From the NCBI RefSeq assembly GCF_000222305.1, contig NC_015921.1:124001-188000 (forward strand): DNA of 64,000 nt. The letters run 5' to 3'. Position 1 is the first letter of the stretch; every line of letters begins with the position of its first letter. The stretch comes from Borreliella bissettiae DN127. GTDB lineage: Bacteria > Spirochaetota > Spirochaetia > Borreliales > Borreliaceae. Below are positions 47,195-57,070 of this stretch, in pieces. The notes below the pieces were generated by a model. It saw nothing but the letters and a program-made list of their open reading frames with translations, was not told where the DNA came from and ran no database searches. A program made the position numbers and the translations under genes.

Positions 47195-49243
47195 TTAAAT
47201 CAAATCATCTTTTAAGGACACAACAAAATTCTTGTGAATCCAGCCTTGAAGCCCATAACTTGTTTCAATAAGAACAAAATCGTCTTTGCTGTCAAGAATA
47301 TAAACACTTGCATTTCCTTTTAAAAATCTCCAACTCCTTGAAAAATTGTCAGGAACTTTATAAAGAGAAACTAAATCACCTTTAATTATTCCTACCTCAG
47401 ATTGTTGCTCAGAATAAAAATAATATGTTTCAAATATAGTAAAACAAGTCGCAGAAAAAAGTAAAAATATAACTATTTTTTTCAAATTTTTTGCCAAAAA
47501 TTTATAAGAAATAGACACAATTAAAAAATTAATCAAAAATAAGCTAATAATAAAAAAAATATTAGAAAAAATAAAACTATTGTTACGAACATTATCTGTA
47601 ACCCCATTTTTAGCTTCAATCAAATCAATAACCTTGTAAGAAGCTTCATTATTTGGAGCAGCCAAAAATGCCTTATAAGCTGAATAAATAGCATCAAAAT
47701 CTCTATCCATTTTACTTAAAACAAGAGCTCTATTTAACCAAAGTCCTGAATAATTTGGATATTTTTTAAGAATATTATCAATCTTGATAAGCGCAGCATC
47801 ATAATTTTTAGTATTATAGTTTTCAATCAAATCATTTATATTTTTCTCTGACAATAAACCATCATTTACAGCATTTAAACTAATACCAACAGCCAATATT
47901 AAAATAACCAGTCCAAAACTTGATGCTACAAAAAATTTTTTATAGTTAATTAAAATGACTAAAGATAATAAAAATCCTGGAATCAAAAATAAATAATAGT
48001 ATGAAACAAAAAATAAAAAAGTTTTATTTTTGTAATTCAAAATATCAACATAAGATAATAGTTTAAACTCAGAATCTACATTATTTTGTATTTTGTTTAT
48101 ATTATTAAACTCTCCTGAATATTCGTACTTCAATTTTTTCCCTTTAAGGGTATAAACTGTATCATTATCGGGATTTAAATAATTAAAATCACTAATATTT
48201 AAAAATACACTACCTTTAGTATCAGGTTTAACTGTATAAATTTGAGAAATACTACCCTTGTATCCGCTTTTAGAGGGCTTAAAATTATAATTTTTCTTTT
48301 GATTAAGAATTTTAGAATTATAAGTTTCAATCTCTGGAAAGTAAAAATGTGGGAAATTCCCTTGACCTGTAATTTTTATTAAAATAGTAAATATATCTTG
48401 CTTAATGATCGAATAATTCGGAGTCTCATAATCAATTCTAAACGTTCCTACCGCTAAAGATTTAACTTCCCCGGGAATCGGTTTAACTTTTAATAAAAGC
48501 TCAGGGGTATTTCTAACAAGGCCAGAATCAATATTAAAAGAAAAACTAGGAATCAAAACATTTTTTGAACCCTTAAGAGGAGTTAGCACAAAGTTATAAA
48601 AAGGTACATCTAAAATTTCTTTATTATGAAAAGTTCTATATTTAATATCCCCAAATATAGGCATCTTTTCAACCATTGCATCCTTAATAGCAGGCAAAAA
48701 TCCAGACATTTCATTAGAATTGCTATCTGAAAGCCAATTTGAGCGCAAAACAAGCCCAATGCTTTGATATTCATAAACCTCTTTTTTATCAAGATCCCAA
48801 TATAAATCAACCGGCAGCCCAAAAGAATTTATTTCATCCGCTCTTAGCACACTAACTTCAACTTCTGAAGATAGATAAAAATCACCCTTATAAATTACTT
48901 TTAATGGGGGAATCTTAATAAATCCCAAACTCTCAAAAAGATATTCAACTTTAATCTCAATAAAAGAAAAGTTATTATCTGTTGTTCTGGATATTGATAA
49001 AACATTGGAATTGGATTGAACTTCTTTGTTTATTTCAACTTTTAGCAAACTTATGTCAATATCTTGCAAAGGATTATTAAGCCTTACAATCTGAATAAAT
49101 TTATCACCCTTTAAAACTTTAATATTTTTAATAAAATCAATACCCGTAAGCGAATAAAGTCTTGCGATTGAAAAAAAATAAATAAAAAATATTACCAATC
49201 TTCTTTTGGAACAACTAAATTCTCGTCTATTTTTCTCAACCAT
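47195..49243 (-). CDS. BatD-like protein fused to TPR and SH3 (BatE-like) parts
   Basis: 682 residues. A signal-like segment (RRLVIFFIYFFSIARLYS) is followed by ~370 residues of BatD-type beta domains (GDKFIQIVRLNNPLQDIDIS; VDLYWDLDKKEVYEYQSIGLVL; FRIDYETPNYSI). Two TM helices lie near 405-450, TPRs near 475-550 (YNTKNYDAALIKIDNILKKY), two more TMs near 570-612, and a bacterial SH3-like end (about 618-680: GNASVYILDSKDDFVLIETS, GLQGWIHKNFVVSL). In other bacteria BatD and BatE (TPR+SH3) are separate. Last gene of the moxR-Bat operon; its start overlaps the previous gene by 52 bp. Envelope stress tolerance is the family's reputed role. Confidence 0.82.
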   Translation of the reverse strand: MVEKNRREFSCSKRRLVIFFIYFFSIARLYSLTGIDFIKNIKVLKGDKFIQIVRLNNPLQDIDISLLKVEINKEVQSNSNVLSISRTTDNNFSFIEIKVEYLFESLGFIKIPPLKVIYKGDFYLSSEVEVSVLRADEINSFGLPVDLYWDLDKKEVYEYQSIGLVLRSNWLSDSNSNEMSGFLPAIKDAMVEKMPIFGDIKYRTFHNKEILDVPFYNFVLTPLKGSKNVLIPSFSFNIDSGLVRNTPELLLKVKPIPGEVKSLAVGTFRIDYETPNYSIIKQDIFTILIKITGQGNFPHFYFPEIETYNSKILNQKKNYNFKPSKSGYKGSISQIYTVKPDTKGSVFLNISDFNYLNPDNDTVYTLKGKKLKYEYSGEFNNINKIQNNVDSEFKLLSYVDILNYKNKTFLFFVSYYYLFLIPGFLLSLVILINYKKFFVASSFGLVILILAVGISLNAVNDGLLSEKNINDLIENYNTKNYDAALIKIDNILKKYPNYSGLWLNRALVLSKMDRDFDAIYSAYKAFLAAPNNEASYKVIDLIEAKNGVTDNVRNNSFIFSNIFFIISLFLINFLIVSISYKFLAKNLKKIVIFLLFSATCFTIFETYYFYSEQQSEVGIIKGDLVSLYKVPDNFSRSWRFLKGNASVYILDSKDDFVLIETSYGLQGWIHKNFVVSLKDDLI

Positions 49244-49779
49244 ACAACCCTCTCAAGATTTTCAATATACCTTAAAAAATTTTCATTACTTTCAACAAAA
49301 TTTTTACTTTTTTCTACACTTAAAGAATTCAAACTATCACGCACCGTTCGTTTTTTTATTATTGCAAGCTCAAGATTATATTTAGCATTATAACTGCCAG
49401 GATTAATCTTTAAAGCTTCCTTAAAAGCCATCTCGGCCTTATGATAAAGTCCTTGATTATAGTATATTATTCCCTCGTTATAATTGACATTAAAATTTAA
49501 AAAAACATCATCGGTCTTCTTTGCATAAGAGAATATTCTAAGAGAACTTTCATACTCACCTAAAGAATAATATACAACGCCAAGATTGTAATATCCCCAA
49601 GCAGAATATTTTTTATCATCTACAAGATTATAATAATTTGAAATTGCATTTTGATAATTTCCTCTAACATATTCATAATTGCCAATAGCCATTAAAGACA
49701 TAGACTTGACATTTGAACAAGACAAAAAACCTAAACACAAAAAGCAAGAATATAAAACCGCTAAAAAGTTTCGTCCCAC
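49192..49779 (-). CDS. TPR lipoprotein (BatC-like)
   Basis: 195 residues with GTG start. The lipoprotein signal reads FLCLGFLSC (Cys about 21), so it is anchored in a membrane facing the periplasm. Three TPRs are visible: ALMAIGNYEYVRGNYQNAIS-type, YNLGVVYYSLGEYESSLRIF and YNEGIIYYNQGLYHKAEMAF, the last followed by EALKINPGSYNAKYNLELA. Comparable to BatC of other Bat operons. It overlaps the gene before it by 19 bp and the following one by 52 bp, so translation is tightly coupled. Confidence 0.82.
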   Translation of the reverse strand: MGRNFLAVLYSCFLCLGFLSCSNVKSMSLMAIGNYEYVRGNYQNAISNYYNLVDDKKYSAWGYYNLGVVYYSLGEYESSLRIFSYAKKTDDVFLNFNVNYNEGIIYYNQGLYHKAEMAFKEALKINPGSYNAKYNLELAIIKKRTVRDSLNSLSVEKSKNFVESNENFLRYIENLERVVWLRKIDENLVVPKEDW

Positions 49780-50747
49780 TTTATCATCCTGACAAATAAA
49801 TACATAAAAATAAACAACAATGAAATAACCAAAAAAATTTTATATCTTGACACATCAACAAGTATAATGTCGTTTGACGTTCTTCTTATTATACCATTTC
49901 TTATATCATTGACAACAAAGTTAATCCCTTTTAAATACAGGTTATAATATGATCCCTTAAGAGAAGAGGCAAGAAGAAGTAAATTTTCTTCATTTAACCC
50001 GGTTTTAACAAGATTTCCATTTTTATCTTTAATGCTTAAATTTTGATTAAATAAAACGGGATTACTCCCGCCAATCCCAACCACAAAACTTTCCAACTTT
50101 AAATTATTGACAAATTTAGAAAACCTATAATAATTATTTTCTCCCCAATCATCACCATCTGTTAAAATAACTAAAAAATTATAATAAGAGTCATCCTGCA
50201 CATTGGAGACTACACTAAAAACAGCATCTCCTAAAAAACTCCCAGGAGAGCTTATTAAATCAGGATCTATATAATTTAACATCTTATTTAAACTATTTTT
50301 ATCCTTAGAAAAAGGTAAAGCCAATATAGACTTGCCTTTAAAAATAGTAAGAGAATATTCTGCATTCTCAAAATTACTTAAAATCAAACTAATCATATTT
50401 TTAGCGCTCTCAAGCCTATTAATAATTTTACCTTCATCCACACTTAACATACTACGAGAAATATCAAAAATAAAAGAAATTCTCAATTTACTTCTCTCAT
50501 CCTCAACAGCTTTTTGTCCCCAAGAAATATCCAAAATGGATAAAATTAAAAAAATCAAGCTAAAAATAAAAAACATTGACATGAGAACTTTTTTAATGTA
50601 GTAATTTTGAATATAGGAATTGTCCCCATACATAAAGCTTAAGGTTTTAAAAAATGGAATATTTCGTCTAAAATCAAAAACACATACAAAAAAAATAAAC
50701 AATAAAATTAAAAAAAAGTATAAAGCATTAAAATTATTTATACTCAT
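49761..50747 (-). CDS. VWA-domain membrane protein (BatB-like)
   Basis: 328 residues from ATG at 50747, where an ATGA overlap with the preceding stop sits; a longer frame to 50801 lacks support. Two N-terminal TM helices, then a VWA domain with a MIDAS-type motif (FIFDISRSMLSVDEG; DxSxS), a second acidic loop (VILTDGDDWGEN) and one C-terminal TM (IFLVISLLFIFMYLFV). BatB-like proteins bind metal and partner proteins near the inner membrane. Third of the paired VWA/BatA arrangement seen in aerotolerance operons. Confidence 0.86.
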   Translation of the reverse strand: MSINNFNALYFFLILLFIFFVCVFDFRRNIPFFKTLSFMYGDNSYIQNYYIKKVLMSMFFIFSLIFLILSILDISWGQKAVEDERSKLRISFIFDISRSMLSVDEGKIINRLESAKNMISLILSNFENAEYSLTIFKGKSILALPFSKDKNSLNKMLNYIDPDLISSPGSFLGDAVFSVVSNVQDDSYYNFLVILTDGDDWGENNYYRFSKFVNNLKLESFVVGIGGSNPVLFNQNLSIKDKNGNLVKTGLNEENLLLLASSLKGSYYNLYLKGINFVVNDIRNGIIRRTSNDIILVDVSRYKIFLVISLLFIFMYLFVRMIKWDETF

Positions 50748-51745
50748 AGTATCTCTTTTAAGAAAATTTTTGAAAAAATAAAATAAATAAGTAATAAGCA
50801 AAGCGCTAAAACTAAAAATTCTTTATAAATATCTTTATTGTCCACAGCTATTTTGATTTTTCTCTCTAAATTTTCCTTTTTTGAAAAATCTTGAATTGCA
50901 AATTGAAAAGAAAAATCATCATTAACCGAATAAAAAAGCCCCCCCGTTTTATTTGAAATCTCAACAAGCATACTAGGATCATAAACCTCTTTAAGACTTC
51001 CTTGATAAAATTTTCCAGATCTTAATTTGAAATCAACACTAAATTCCTCAGAACTTCCAATGCCAATAGAATAAATCTTAACATTTAAACCTTGAGCAAG
51101 ATTGATCACTTGATCTTTATAAATCTCATCTGAATTAACAACCCCATCTGTTAAAACCACTATTGATCTTTTAAGAGCCTCAGAATGCTTTAAATGAGAA
51201 AGCGCAATAGAAATGCCCAATCCTAAAGCAGAGCCATTGCCAAGATCCATGATATAAATATCATCTAACTTTTTATTAAAAAACTCCCTATCCGTTGTTA
51301 TGGGCACAACTATTGAAGCATCTTTTGCAAAAGCTACCAAACCAATATTATCATTTTCGCGTTGAGAAATAAAACTTCTAATCAATTCTTTTGAAAACTC
51401 AAGTCTATTCTTAGAAGAAAACTCAACGGCCCCCATACTAGGCGATATGTCAAGAACAATGACAATGTCAGCACCAGCACTAAGATGTATCAATTTCTTT
51501 TTTGAAACTGAAGGACCTGCTAGAGCAAACACCATAACCATTGCAGCTAAATATAAAAAAGAATAAGTAAAAAAATACATAAAATTTAATCTATAGTCCT
51601 TAAGTTTTAAAGAGTTAAAATTACCATAAAGCGATATTGGAAATTTTATCTTGCCCCCTCTATTTTTAAAAAAATGATTAAAATAAATTATTAAAGGAAA
51701 AATGACTAATAAAAACAAATATAAAGGCTCATTAAATGTTAACAT
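50744..51745 (-). CDS. VWA-domain membrane protein (BatA-like)
   Basis: 333 residues from ATG 51745 (GAGG five bases upstream). TM helices near residues 10-25 and 55-75, then a VWA domain with an intact MIDAS motif (VIVLDISPSMGAVEF; DxSxS), a threonine loop (VPITTDREF) and VVLTDGVVNSDE. A final TM is at the C-terminus. A 7-G tract sits at 50939-50945 inside the codons for T-G-G-L. It overlaps its upstream gene by 14 bp and its downstream one by 4 bp. This is the typical BatA partner of MoxR/DUF58. Confidence 0.88.
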   Translation of the reverse strand: MLTFNEPLYLFLLVIFPLIIYFNHFFKNRGGKIKFPISLYGNFNSLKLKDYRLNFMYFFTYSFLYLAAMVMVFALAGPSVSKKKLIHLSAGADIVIVLDISPSMGAVEFSSKNRLEFSKELIRSFISQRENDNIGLVAFAKDASIVVPITTDREFFNKKLDDIYIMDLGNGSALGLGISIALSHLKHSEALKRSIVVLTDGVVNSDEIYKDQVINLAQGLNVKIYSIGIGSSEEFSVDFKLRSGKFYQGSLKEVYDPSMLVEISNKTGGLFYSVNDDFSFQFAIQDFSKKENLERKIKIAVDNKDIYKEFLVLALCLLLIYFIFSKIFLKEIL

Positions 51746-52637
51746 TAGCACCTCTATTAAATTCTTCAAAATTAGATGCTGCAGTTCTTAAATCCTCTAA
51801 AACAAACGACAAACTATCAAATACTAAATCAACACCACTAAATTTACTAAAATCAGAAAGTCTTAACGTATTAATAAAAATTGAACGAATCTCATAAGGT
51901 ACCTTAAGATCTTGCAAAATTACAGAAATTTCTGTTGTAGTAATCGCATTAAAATCAAAGCCGGTTTTCTTAGATAAATAAACTCTTAAAGAAGAATTTA
52001 TTAAATTATAAAATGCACTCTGATCTCCGCCCTCTCTAACGTATTTAGATAAAATAACAAACTGCCTCTGCAATACTTTGTAAGGCTTTCTAAGTCTGTG
52101 CTTAACTATCAAGTAAATCAAAAGCCGATTTAAAAGTTTTAAAAGTTTAATAATCAAATAAGGAATCAAAAACAAAACAAGAATAAATAAAAATAAATAG
52201 GTGCTTGTCCCAGGAATAAATAAAACGCCTTCTATATTTTTAATTTTAAAATCAGAATTATTAGATACTAGTTTATCTGTATTAATTTTTATATTCTTTA
52301 GAATAATCTTGTTTCTCTTGCCACTACTAATTACATCCCCAATATAAATAGAAGGAAGAGAACTGCTTCCAATATAAAAAGAAACAAAATTAACTATTAT
52401 TTCATTTGTTGTGTCATTAAAACTAATCGAATTTACTTCAACAAATTCATCTTTAATATTAATATCTTTAAAATCTACAGGAAAAAACTCTTCACCATTA
52501 TTTAAAATTAATGAAACTTTAAAATCAACAGAATCACCCACATAATAACGAGTTGGCATAAATATTTCATTTTTTATTTCATAAGAATACAAAGATAGGG
52601 TTAAAAAAAGAAAAAGATTTGAAATAACTCTCTTCAA
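51732..52637 (-). CDS. Membrane protein of the MoxR/Bat operon, unknown function
   Basis: 301 residues, TTG start following the DUF58 gene after 3 bp. A signal peptide (ISNLFLFLTLSLYS) precedes a beta-rich domain (about 20-130: YYVGDSVDFKVSLILNNGEE). A TM segment lies near 148-168 (TYLFLFILVLFLIPYLII). The cytoplasmic C-terminus (RQFVILSKYVREGGDQSAFY ... SSLRVYLSKKTGFDFNAITT) resembles the DUF4381-like region usually encoded between DUF58 and BatA genes. The arrangement suggests an accessory subunit of the same complex. Confidence 0.8.
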   Translation of the reverse strand: MKRVISNLFLFLTLSLYSYEIKNEIFMPTRYYVGDSVDFKVSLILNNGEEFFPVDFKDINIKDEFVEVNSISFNDTTNEIIVNFVSFYIGSSSLPSIYIGDVISSGKRNKIILKNIKINTDKLVSNNSDFKIKNIEGVLFIPGTSTYLFLFILVLFLIPYLIIKLLKLLNRLLIYLIVKHRLRKPYKVLQRQFVILSKYVREGGDQSAFYNLINSSLRVYLSKKTGFDFNAITTTEISVILQDLKVPYEIRSIFINTLRLSDFSKFSGVDLVFDSLSFVLEDLRTAASNFEEFNRGANVNI

Positions 52638-52640
52638 AAT

Positions 52641-53516
52641 CTATTGTCCCTTTTTAAGAAGAATTTTAAGTTTTTTAAAAACATCTTCTTTAGTATCAAT
52701 CTCAATAAAATTAATATTTTTTTTAATACATTCTTTTTTCCATTTTATTTTATCAAGCGTCCAATAGTTTTTATAACCACTTAATGTTGATTTGCTAAAC
52801 CCTGAAACTAAAAAATTTTCTCCAGTTTCAATATCTTCACAAATCAAAGTCCCAATTTTAGGAAAATTTTCATCAAAAAAATCTGAAATTCTTATAGCAA
52901 TAACATTGTGTCTCTTGCTCAAAACATTTAAAGATTTAAAATAAGCATTTGCCTTAAAATCAGAAATAATTATAACTAAAGATCTTTTTTTATAATATTC
53001 TGCTGTATTTTTAAAAATATAAGCCAAGCTGCTACCCGGCTTAAGATTTCTATTAACCGTTTCACTTAATATCAATCCCAAGTGCGAATGACCCTTGCTA
53101 GAGGGTATAAACTTGTCTGTTCCACTTGAAAAAAAAGTAACTCCTATTTTATCATTATTAAAAAATGCCATATGCGCAAAAATGGAAACCAACAAATCTT
53201 GAACATCCTTTTTATTTACCTTGTTTCCCAAGCTCATGGAAAGTGAATTATCAACAAGAAGATGAAGATTCATTCCCCTATCTTCTTTGAAAACCTTTGA
53301 AAAAATGCTATCGGCTTTTGAGCTCACATTCCAATCAATAAATCTAGCATCATCAGAATCTTCATACGGCCTAAATTCATGAAATTCAAGACCAAGACCT
53401 TTAAAAATTGAACGATAACCACCAAAATTAAGCTCTGAAAGCATTTTTCTTGAAAAGAACTTTAAAGCTTTTATTCTAGTTTTAGTACTACTACTTATCT
53501 CATTATCTTGCATCAT
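52641..53516 (-). CDS. DUF58 protein of the MoxR/Bat operon
   Basis: 291 residues, cytoplasmic. The conserved DUF58 stretch GLGLEFHEFRPYEDSDDARFIDWNVSSKADSIFSKVFKEDRGM is very clear (D-R-IDW---A). The domain is VWA-like (LLVDNSLSMSLG) with VIIISDFKAN further on. DUF58 proteins are partners of MoxR AAA ATPases and probably link them to the VWA membrane proteins. The gene lies 14 bp after moxR and 3 bp before the next gene. Confidence 0.9.
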   Translation of the reverse strand: MMQDNEISSSTKTRIKALKFFSRKMLSELNFGGYRSIFKGLGLEFHEFRPYEDSDDARFIDWNVSSKADSIFSKVFKEDRGMNLHLLVDNSLSMSLGNKVNKKDVQDLLVSIFAHMAFFNNDKIGVTFFSSGTDKFIPSSKGHSHLGLILSETVNRNLKPGSSLAYIFKNTAEYYKKRSLVIIISDFKANAYFKSLNVLSKRHNVIAIRISDFFDENFPKIGTLICEDIETGENFLVSGFSKSTLSGYKNYWTLDKIKWKKECIKKNINFIEIDTKEDVFKKLKILLKKGQ

Positions 53517-53530
53517 TTCAAAATTATTCC

Positions 53531-54523
53531 CTAAGGAAGCGCTACAGCAGAAAGAAGCATTCTAATAATATCATCAATGCTCATTTCCTCTACCTCTGCC
53601 TCATAAGATGGTGTAATTCTGTGCCTTAATACGCTGTGGGCAACGGCTTTGACATCTTCTGGCAGAACAAATATTCGCCCCTCATAAAGAGCATTAACTC
53701 GAGCACACTTTAATAAACTAAGAGAAGCCCTGGGAGATGCGCCAAATTCAATATATTTGGCAAACGGATAAGTTTTTTTATCTCTCTCGCGAGATGCTGA
53801 GATTAAAGTAACAATATAAAGCATTATTTTATCATCAACTTTTACTCTACCAACCGTTCTCTTAATATCAGCCAAAGAATAAGCATTCATCACCTTTGCA
53901 ACTTTAATATTCTCAAGGCGCCCATCTACTGAAAATATTTTCAAAAGCCTTACTTCGTCCTGCACTGATGGATAATGAACATTAACTTTTAATAAAAATC
54001 TATCAAGTTGGGATTCTGGCAAATTATAAGTTCCCTCTTGCTCTATTGGATTTTGAGTAGCAAGAACAAAAAACGGATCTGGGAGTCTGTGGGTTTCGTC
54101 TCCAAGAGTAACTTGTCTTTCTCCCATAGCCTCAAGAAGAGCAGACTGAACTTTTGCAGGAGCCCTATTGATCTCATCTGCTAAAATAACATTTGAAAAC
54201 ACTGGACCTTTTCTAACCTTAAAAGTGCCTGTAGCACTTTTATAAACCATATTACCAGTAAGGTCGGATGGTAAAAGATCTGGGGTAAACTGTATGCGCT
54301 TAAATTCAAGATCAAGAACATCAGATACGGTTTGAATTGCAAGAGTCTTGGCAAGCCCCGGAACCCCTTCAAGCAAAACATGCCCATCTGTTAAAAGACC
54401 CATTAAAATAGCATCTATCATTTCTTTTTGACCAAGAACCCTGCTTGCAACTTCTCTTCTAAATTTATTTATCAAATGTAACGCATTCTCTACTTCCGAA
54501 TCTATCTGAAAACTACTCTTCAT
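53531..54523 (-). CDS. MoxR-family AAA ATPase
   Basis: 330 residues from ATG 54523 (AGGAG four bases upstream); a TTG at 54538 is less likely. Walker A is EGVPGLAKTLA and Walker B is VILADEINRAPAKVQSALLEAMGERQV. Sensor 1 region FVLATQNPIEQEGTY and the arginine-finger type PESQLDRFLLKV follow. MoxR ATPases act as chaperones maturing metal-dependent or VWA proteins, here probably the BatA/B pair. It is the first gene of the seven-gene operon; 56 bp separate it from rsmG downstream of mnmG. Confidence 0.94.
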   Translation of the reverse strand: MKSSFQIDSEVENALHLINKFRREVASRVLGQKEMIDAILMGLLTDGHVLLEGVPGLAKTLAIQTVSDVLDLEFKRIQFTPDLLPSDLTGNMVYKSATGTFKVRKGPVFSNVILADEINRAPAKVQSALLEAMGERQVTLGDETHRLPDPFFVLATQNPIEQEGTYNLPESQLDRFLLKVNVHYPSVQDEVRLLKIFSVDGRLENIKVAKVMNAYSLADIKRTVGRVKVDDKIMLYIVTLISASRERDKKTYPFAKYIEFGASPRASLSLLKCARVNALYEGRIFVLPEDVKAVAHSVLRHRITPSYEAEVEEMSIDDIIRMLLSAVALP

Positions 54524-54579
54524 AATACTCCTAGTCAAAACAACTCTAAAATATAAATTGAACTAAAACGATAATAATA

Positions 54580-55206
54580 TTATCTGTAAAGCAAAACCAA
54601 ATTTCTGTCTACTCTTAATTTTGAATTTAAAGACTTTATTTCTATTTTGCTAAATAAATCTTTAATCTGATTGACTTCAAGGTTAATTCTATCAAATTTA
54701 CCCTTATATGCCATAATCAATCCCCCACTCTTTAAAAGATTCTTTAAAATTAATGCATATTCATTCATACTTCTAAAAGCTCTAATTGTAATAAATTCAT
54801 ACTTCTTTTTTTCTCTTTCAATTTCATATTCTAAAATTTTTACATTTTCTAAATCAAGTTCTAATTTCATCATTTTCAAAAAAGTAGACTTTTTTTTACT
54901 TCTCTCTAAAAGATAATATTTCCTAGAAGTATCAAAAATAGACAAAACAATACCCGGAAATCCAGCACCGCTTCCAACGTCAAGAATTTCAGAAGGATTA
55001 ATCTCTTTAACAGTAGGCAATCCCAAAAGAGAATCTATAACATGTAAATTAAGAATAGAGCTAAAATTGCTATTACTATTTGAAATTAAATTGAATCTTG
55101 TATTTAAAAGCAAAATTCTCTTTATATATAAATTTATTTTCTCAAGATCTTTGTAAACAAACTGCAAATTATGTTCTGACAAAGCAAATTCAATATCACT
55201 TATCAT
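54580..55206 (-). CDS. rsmG: 16S rRNA (guanine527-N7)-methyltransferase RsmG
   Basis: 208 residues. SAM-binding motif [18 protein letters not shown], with typical RINLTA-like TRFNLISN region upstream and [11 protein letters not shown] further on. It methylates G527 in 16S rRNA near the decoding site; loss gives low-level streptomycin resistance in other bacteria. Its start overlaps the mnmG stop by 4 bp. The mnmG-rsmG pairing (gidA-gidB) is widely conserved. Confidence 0.94.
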   Translation of the reverse strand: MISDIEFALSEHNLQFVYKDLEKINLYIKRILLLNTRFNLISNSNSNFSSILNLHVIDSLLGLPTVKEINPSEILDVGSGAGFPGIVLSIFDTSRKYYLLERSKKKSTFLKMMKLELDLENVKILEYEIEREKKKYEFITIRAFRSMNEYALILKNLLKSGGLIMAYKGKFDRINLEVNQIKDLFSKIEIKSLNSKLRVDRNLVLLYR

Positions 55207-57068
55207 AAAGAAAAATTTATAACTACCTTATTTTTAGGATTTGAAAAATATATTAACAAAACAGTAATATCTGTACTTCTTATTCCAGGAATTCGACTTG
55301 CTTGAGCAAGAGTAGCTGGCTGAACCTTGGAAAATTTCTCTCTGGCTTCCCTTGAAAGACCTTCAATAATCTCATAATTAAAATCAAATGGAAGTTTGAC
55401 AAATTCTAGATTATCAAGTTTTTTAATCAAATCTTTTTGTCTATTAATATAACCTTCATATTTAACATCTAATTCAACCTGCTCCAAAATTACTTTTGAA
55501 TCACTTAAACTTGGATCAATCTTTATAAGATTATCCAAACTAATAGAAGGATCTTTTAAAATATGGTAAAAATCTTTACTAACATGTTTTTTTAATTGTT
55601 CATCAACAACATCTTTTAAGCTAAGACGCCTTTGCTTTAAAAGCTCCTTTATCTCTTCAACTCGCCTTTCTTTAAAAAGATATCTTGAATATCTCTCCTC
55701 ATCAACAAGCCCAAGATCATATCCAATCTTAATCAAACGCTTGTCGCTAGTATCGTGCCTTAAATTAAGTCTGTGCTCAGCTCTAGAGGTAAACATTCTG
55801 TAAGGTTCTTTAGTGCCTTTGGTAACAAGATCGTCAATAAGAACTCCAATATAAGAACTGGTTCTTGTTAAAATCATTGGCTTTTTATTTTGAAGTTTAA
55901 GAGCAGCATTAATTCCAGCCATTAACCCTTGAGCTGCCGCTTCTTCATATCCTGAAGAACCGTTGGTCTGCCCTGCTATAAAAAGTCCTTTGACTCTTTT
56001 ACTCTCAAGATTTGGGTAAAGTTCAATTGGATTTATATAATCATACTCAACGGCATAACCAGGCCTTGTAATAACAGCATGCTCAAGACCTTCAATACTG
56101 TTAATCAATTTTTGCTGAACATCTTCAGGCAAAGAAGAGCTAAGCCCATTAAGATACATTTCTTCGGTATTAAACCCTTCAGGCTCAATAAAAATTTGAT
56201 GCCTATCTCTATCTTTGAATTTTACTATTTTATCCTCAATAGAAGGACAATATCTTGGACCATTTCCCACAATCTCACCAGAATAAAGGGGTGACAGATG
56301 CATATTCTTGCTAATTATTTCGTGAGTTTTTTTATTAGTATAAGTTACATAACATGAAAGTTGAGATTTGTCTAACTTACCATTTGAAAAAGAAAAGGGG
56401 ATAATGTCTGAATCTCCAAATTGAACCTCGGTCTTTGAAAAATCCACACTTTTTTTATGAATTCTTGCTGGAGTACCAGTTTTAAGCCTGCCCATTTCAA
56501 ATCCAAGGCTTAGCAAAGTTTTATCAAGCCCATAAGCAGAAAATTCAGCAAGCCTGCCCATATCAGCTCTATACTCCCCAATAAATATTTTACCTCGAAG
56601 AAACGTCCCTGTTGTAAGCACAACAACGCTTGATCTAAACTTATTGCCTCTCTCTGTAACAACACCTTCAATTTCATTTCTCATAGAATTAAGAATAAAA
56701 TCAACAACTGTATCTTGGAAAAGATCAAGATTGTCTTGACGTTCTAAAGTTTCTTTGGCCTTGGTTTGGTACATTAATTTATCAGCTTGAGCACGCGGAG
56801 CTTGAACTGCAGGACCACGACTTTTGTTTAAAACTCTAAACTGAATCATGCTAAAGTCAATAATACGGCCCATTTCACCACCAAGAGCATCAATTTCTCT
56901 AACCATATTGCCCTTAGCAAGCCCACCAATAGCAGGATTACAAGAAAGCTTGCCTATTGTGTCTAAATTTTGAGTAATCATTAAAGTTTTAAAATTTAAT
57001 CTTGAAAGAGCAAGAGCGGCTTCAATCCCTGCATGCCCCCCTCCAATAACAATTGCGTCAAAGTCCAT
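55203..57068 (-). CDS. mnmG: tRNA uridine-5-carboxymethylaminomethyl modification enzyme MnmG
   Basis: 621 residues from ATG 57068 (GGGG eight bases upstream). FAD-binding motif [17 protein letters not shown]. Family blocks: [75 protein letters not shown], and [19 protein letters not shown]. With MnmE it adds the cmnm5 group to U34 of certain tRNAs. It starts two bases after the mnmE stop and overlaps rsmG by 4 bp, forming a mnmE-mnmG-rsmG unit. Confidence 0.97.
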   Translation of the reverse strand: MDFDAIVIGGGHAGIEAALALSRLNFKTLMITQNLDTIGKLSCNPAIGGLAKGNMVREIDALGGEMGRIIDFSMIQFRVLNKSRGPAVQAPRAQADKLMYQTKAKETLERQDNLDLFQDTVVDFILNSMRNEIEGVVTERGNKFRSSVVVLTTGTFLRGKIFIGEYRADMGRLAEFSAYGLDKTLLSLGFEMGRLKTGTPARIHKKSVDFSKTEVQFGDSDIIPFSFSNGKLDKSQLSCYVTYTNKKTHEIISKNMHLSPLYSGEIVGNGPRYCPSIEDKIVKFKDRDRHQIFIEPEGFNTEEMYLNGLSSSLPEDVQQKLINSIEGLEHAVITRPGYAVEYDYINPIELYPNLESKRVKGLFIAGQTNGSSGYEEAAAQGLMAGINAALKLQNKKPMILTRTSSYIGVLIDDLVTKGTKEPYRMFTSRAEHRLNLRHDTSDKRLIKIGYDLGLVDEERYSRYLFKERRVEEIKELLKQRRLSLKDVVDEQLKKHVSKDFYHILKDPSISLDNLIKIDPSLSDSKVILEQVELDVKYEGYINRQKDLIKKLDNLEFVKLPFDFNYEIIEGLSREAREKFSKVQPATLAQASRIPGIRSTDITVLLIYFSNPKNKVVINFSL

Positions 57069-57070
57069 AT

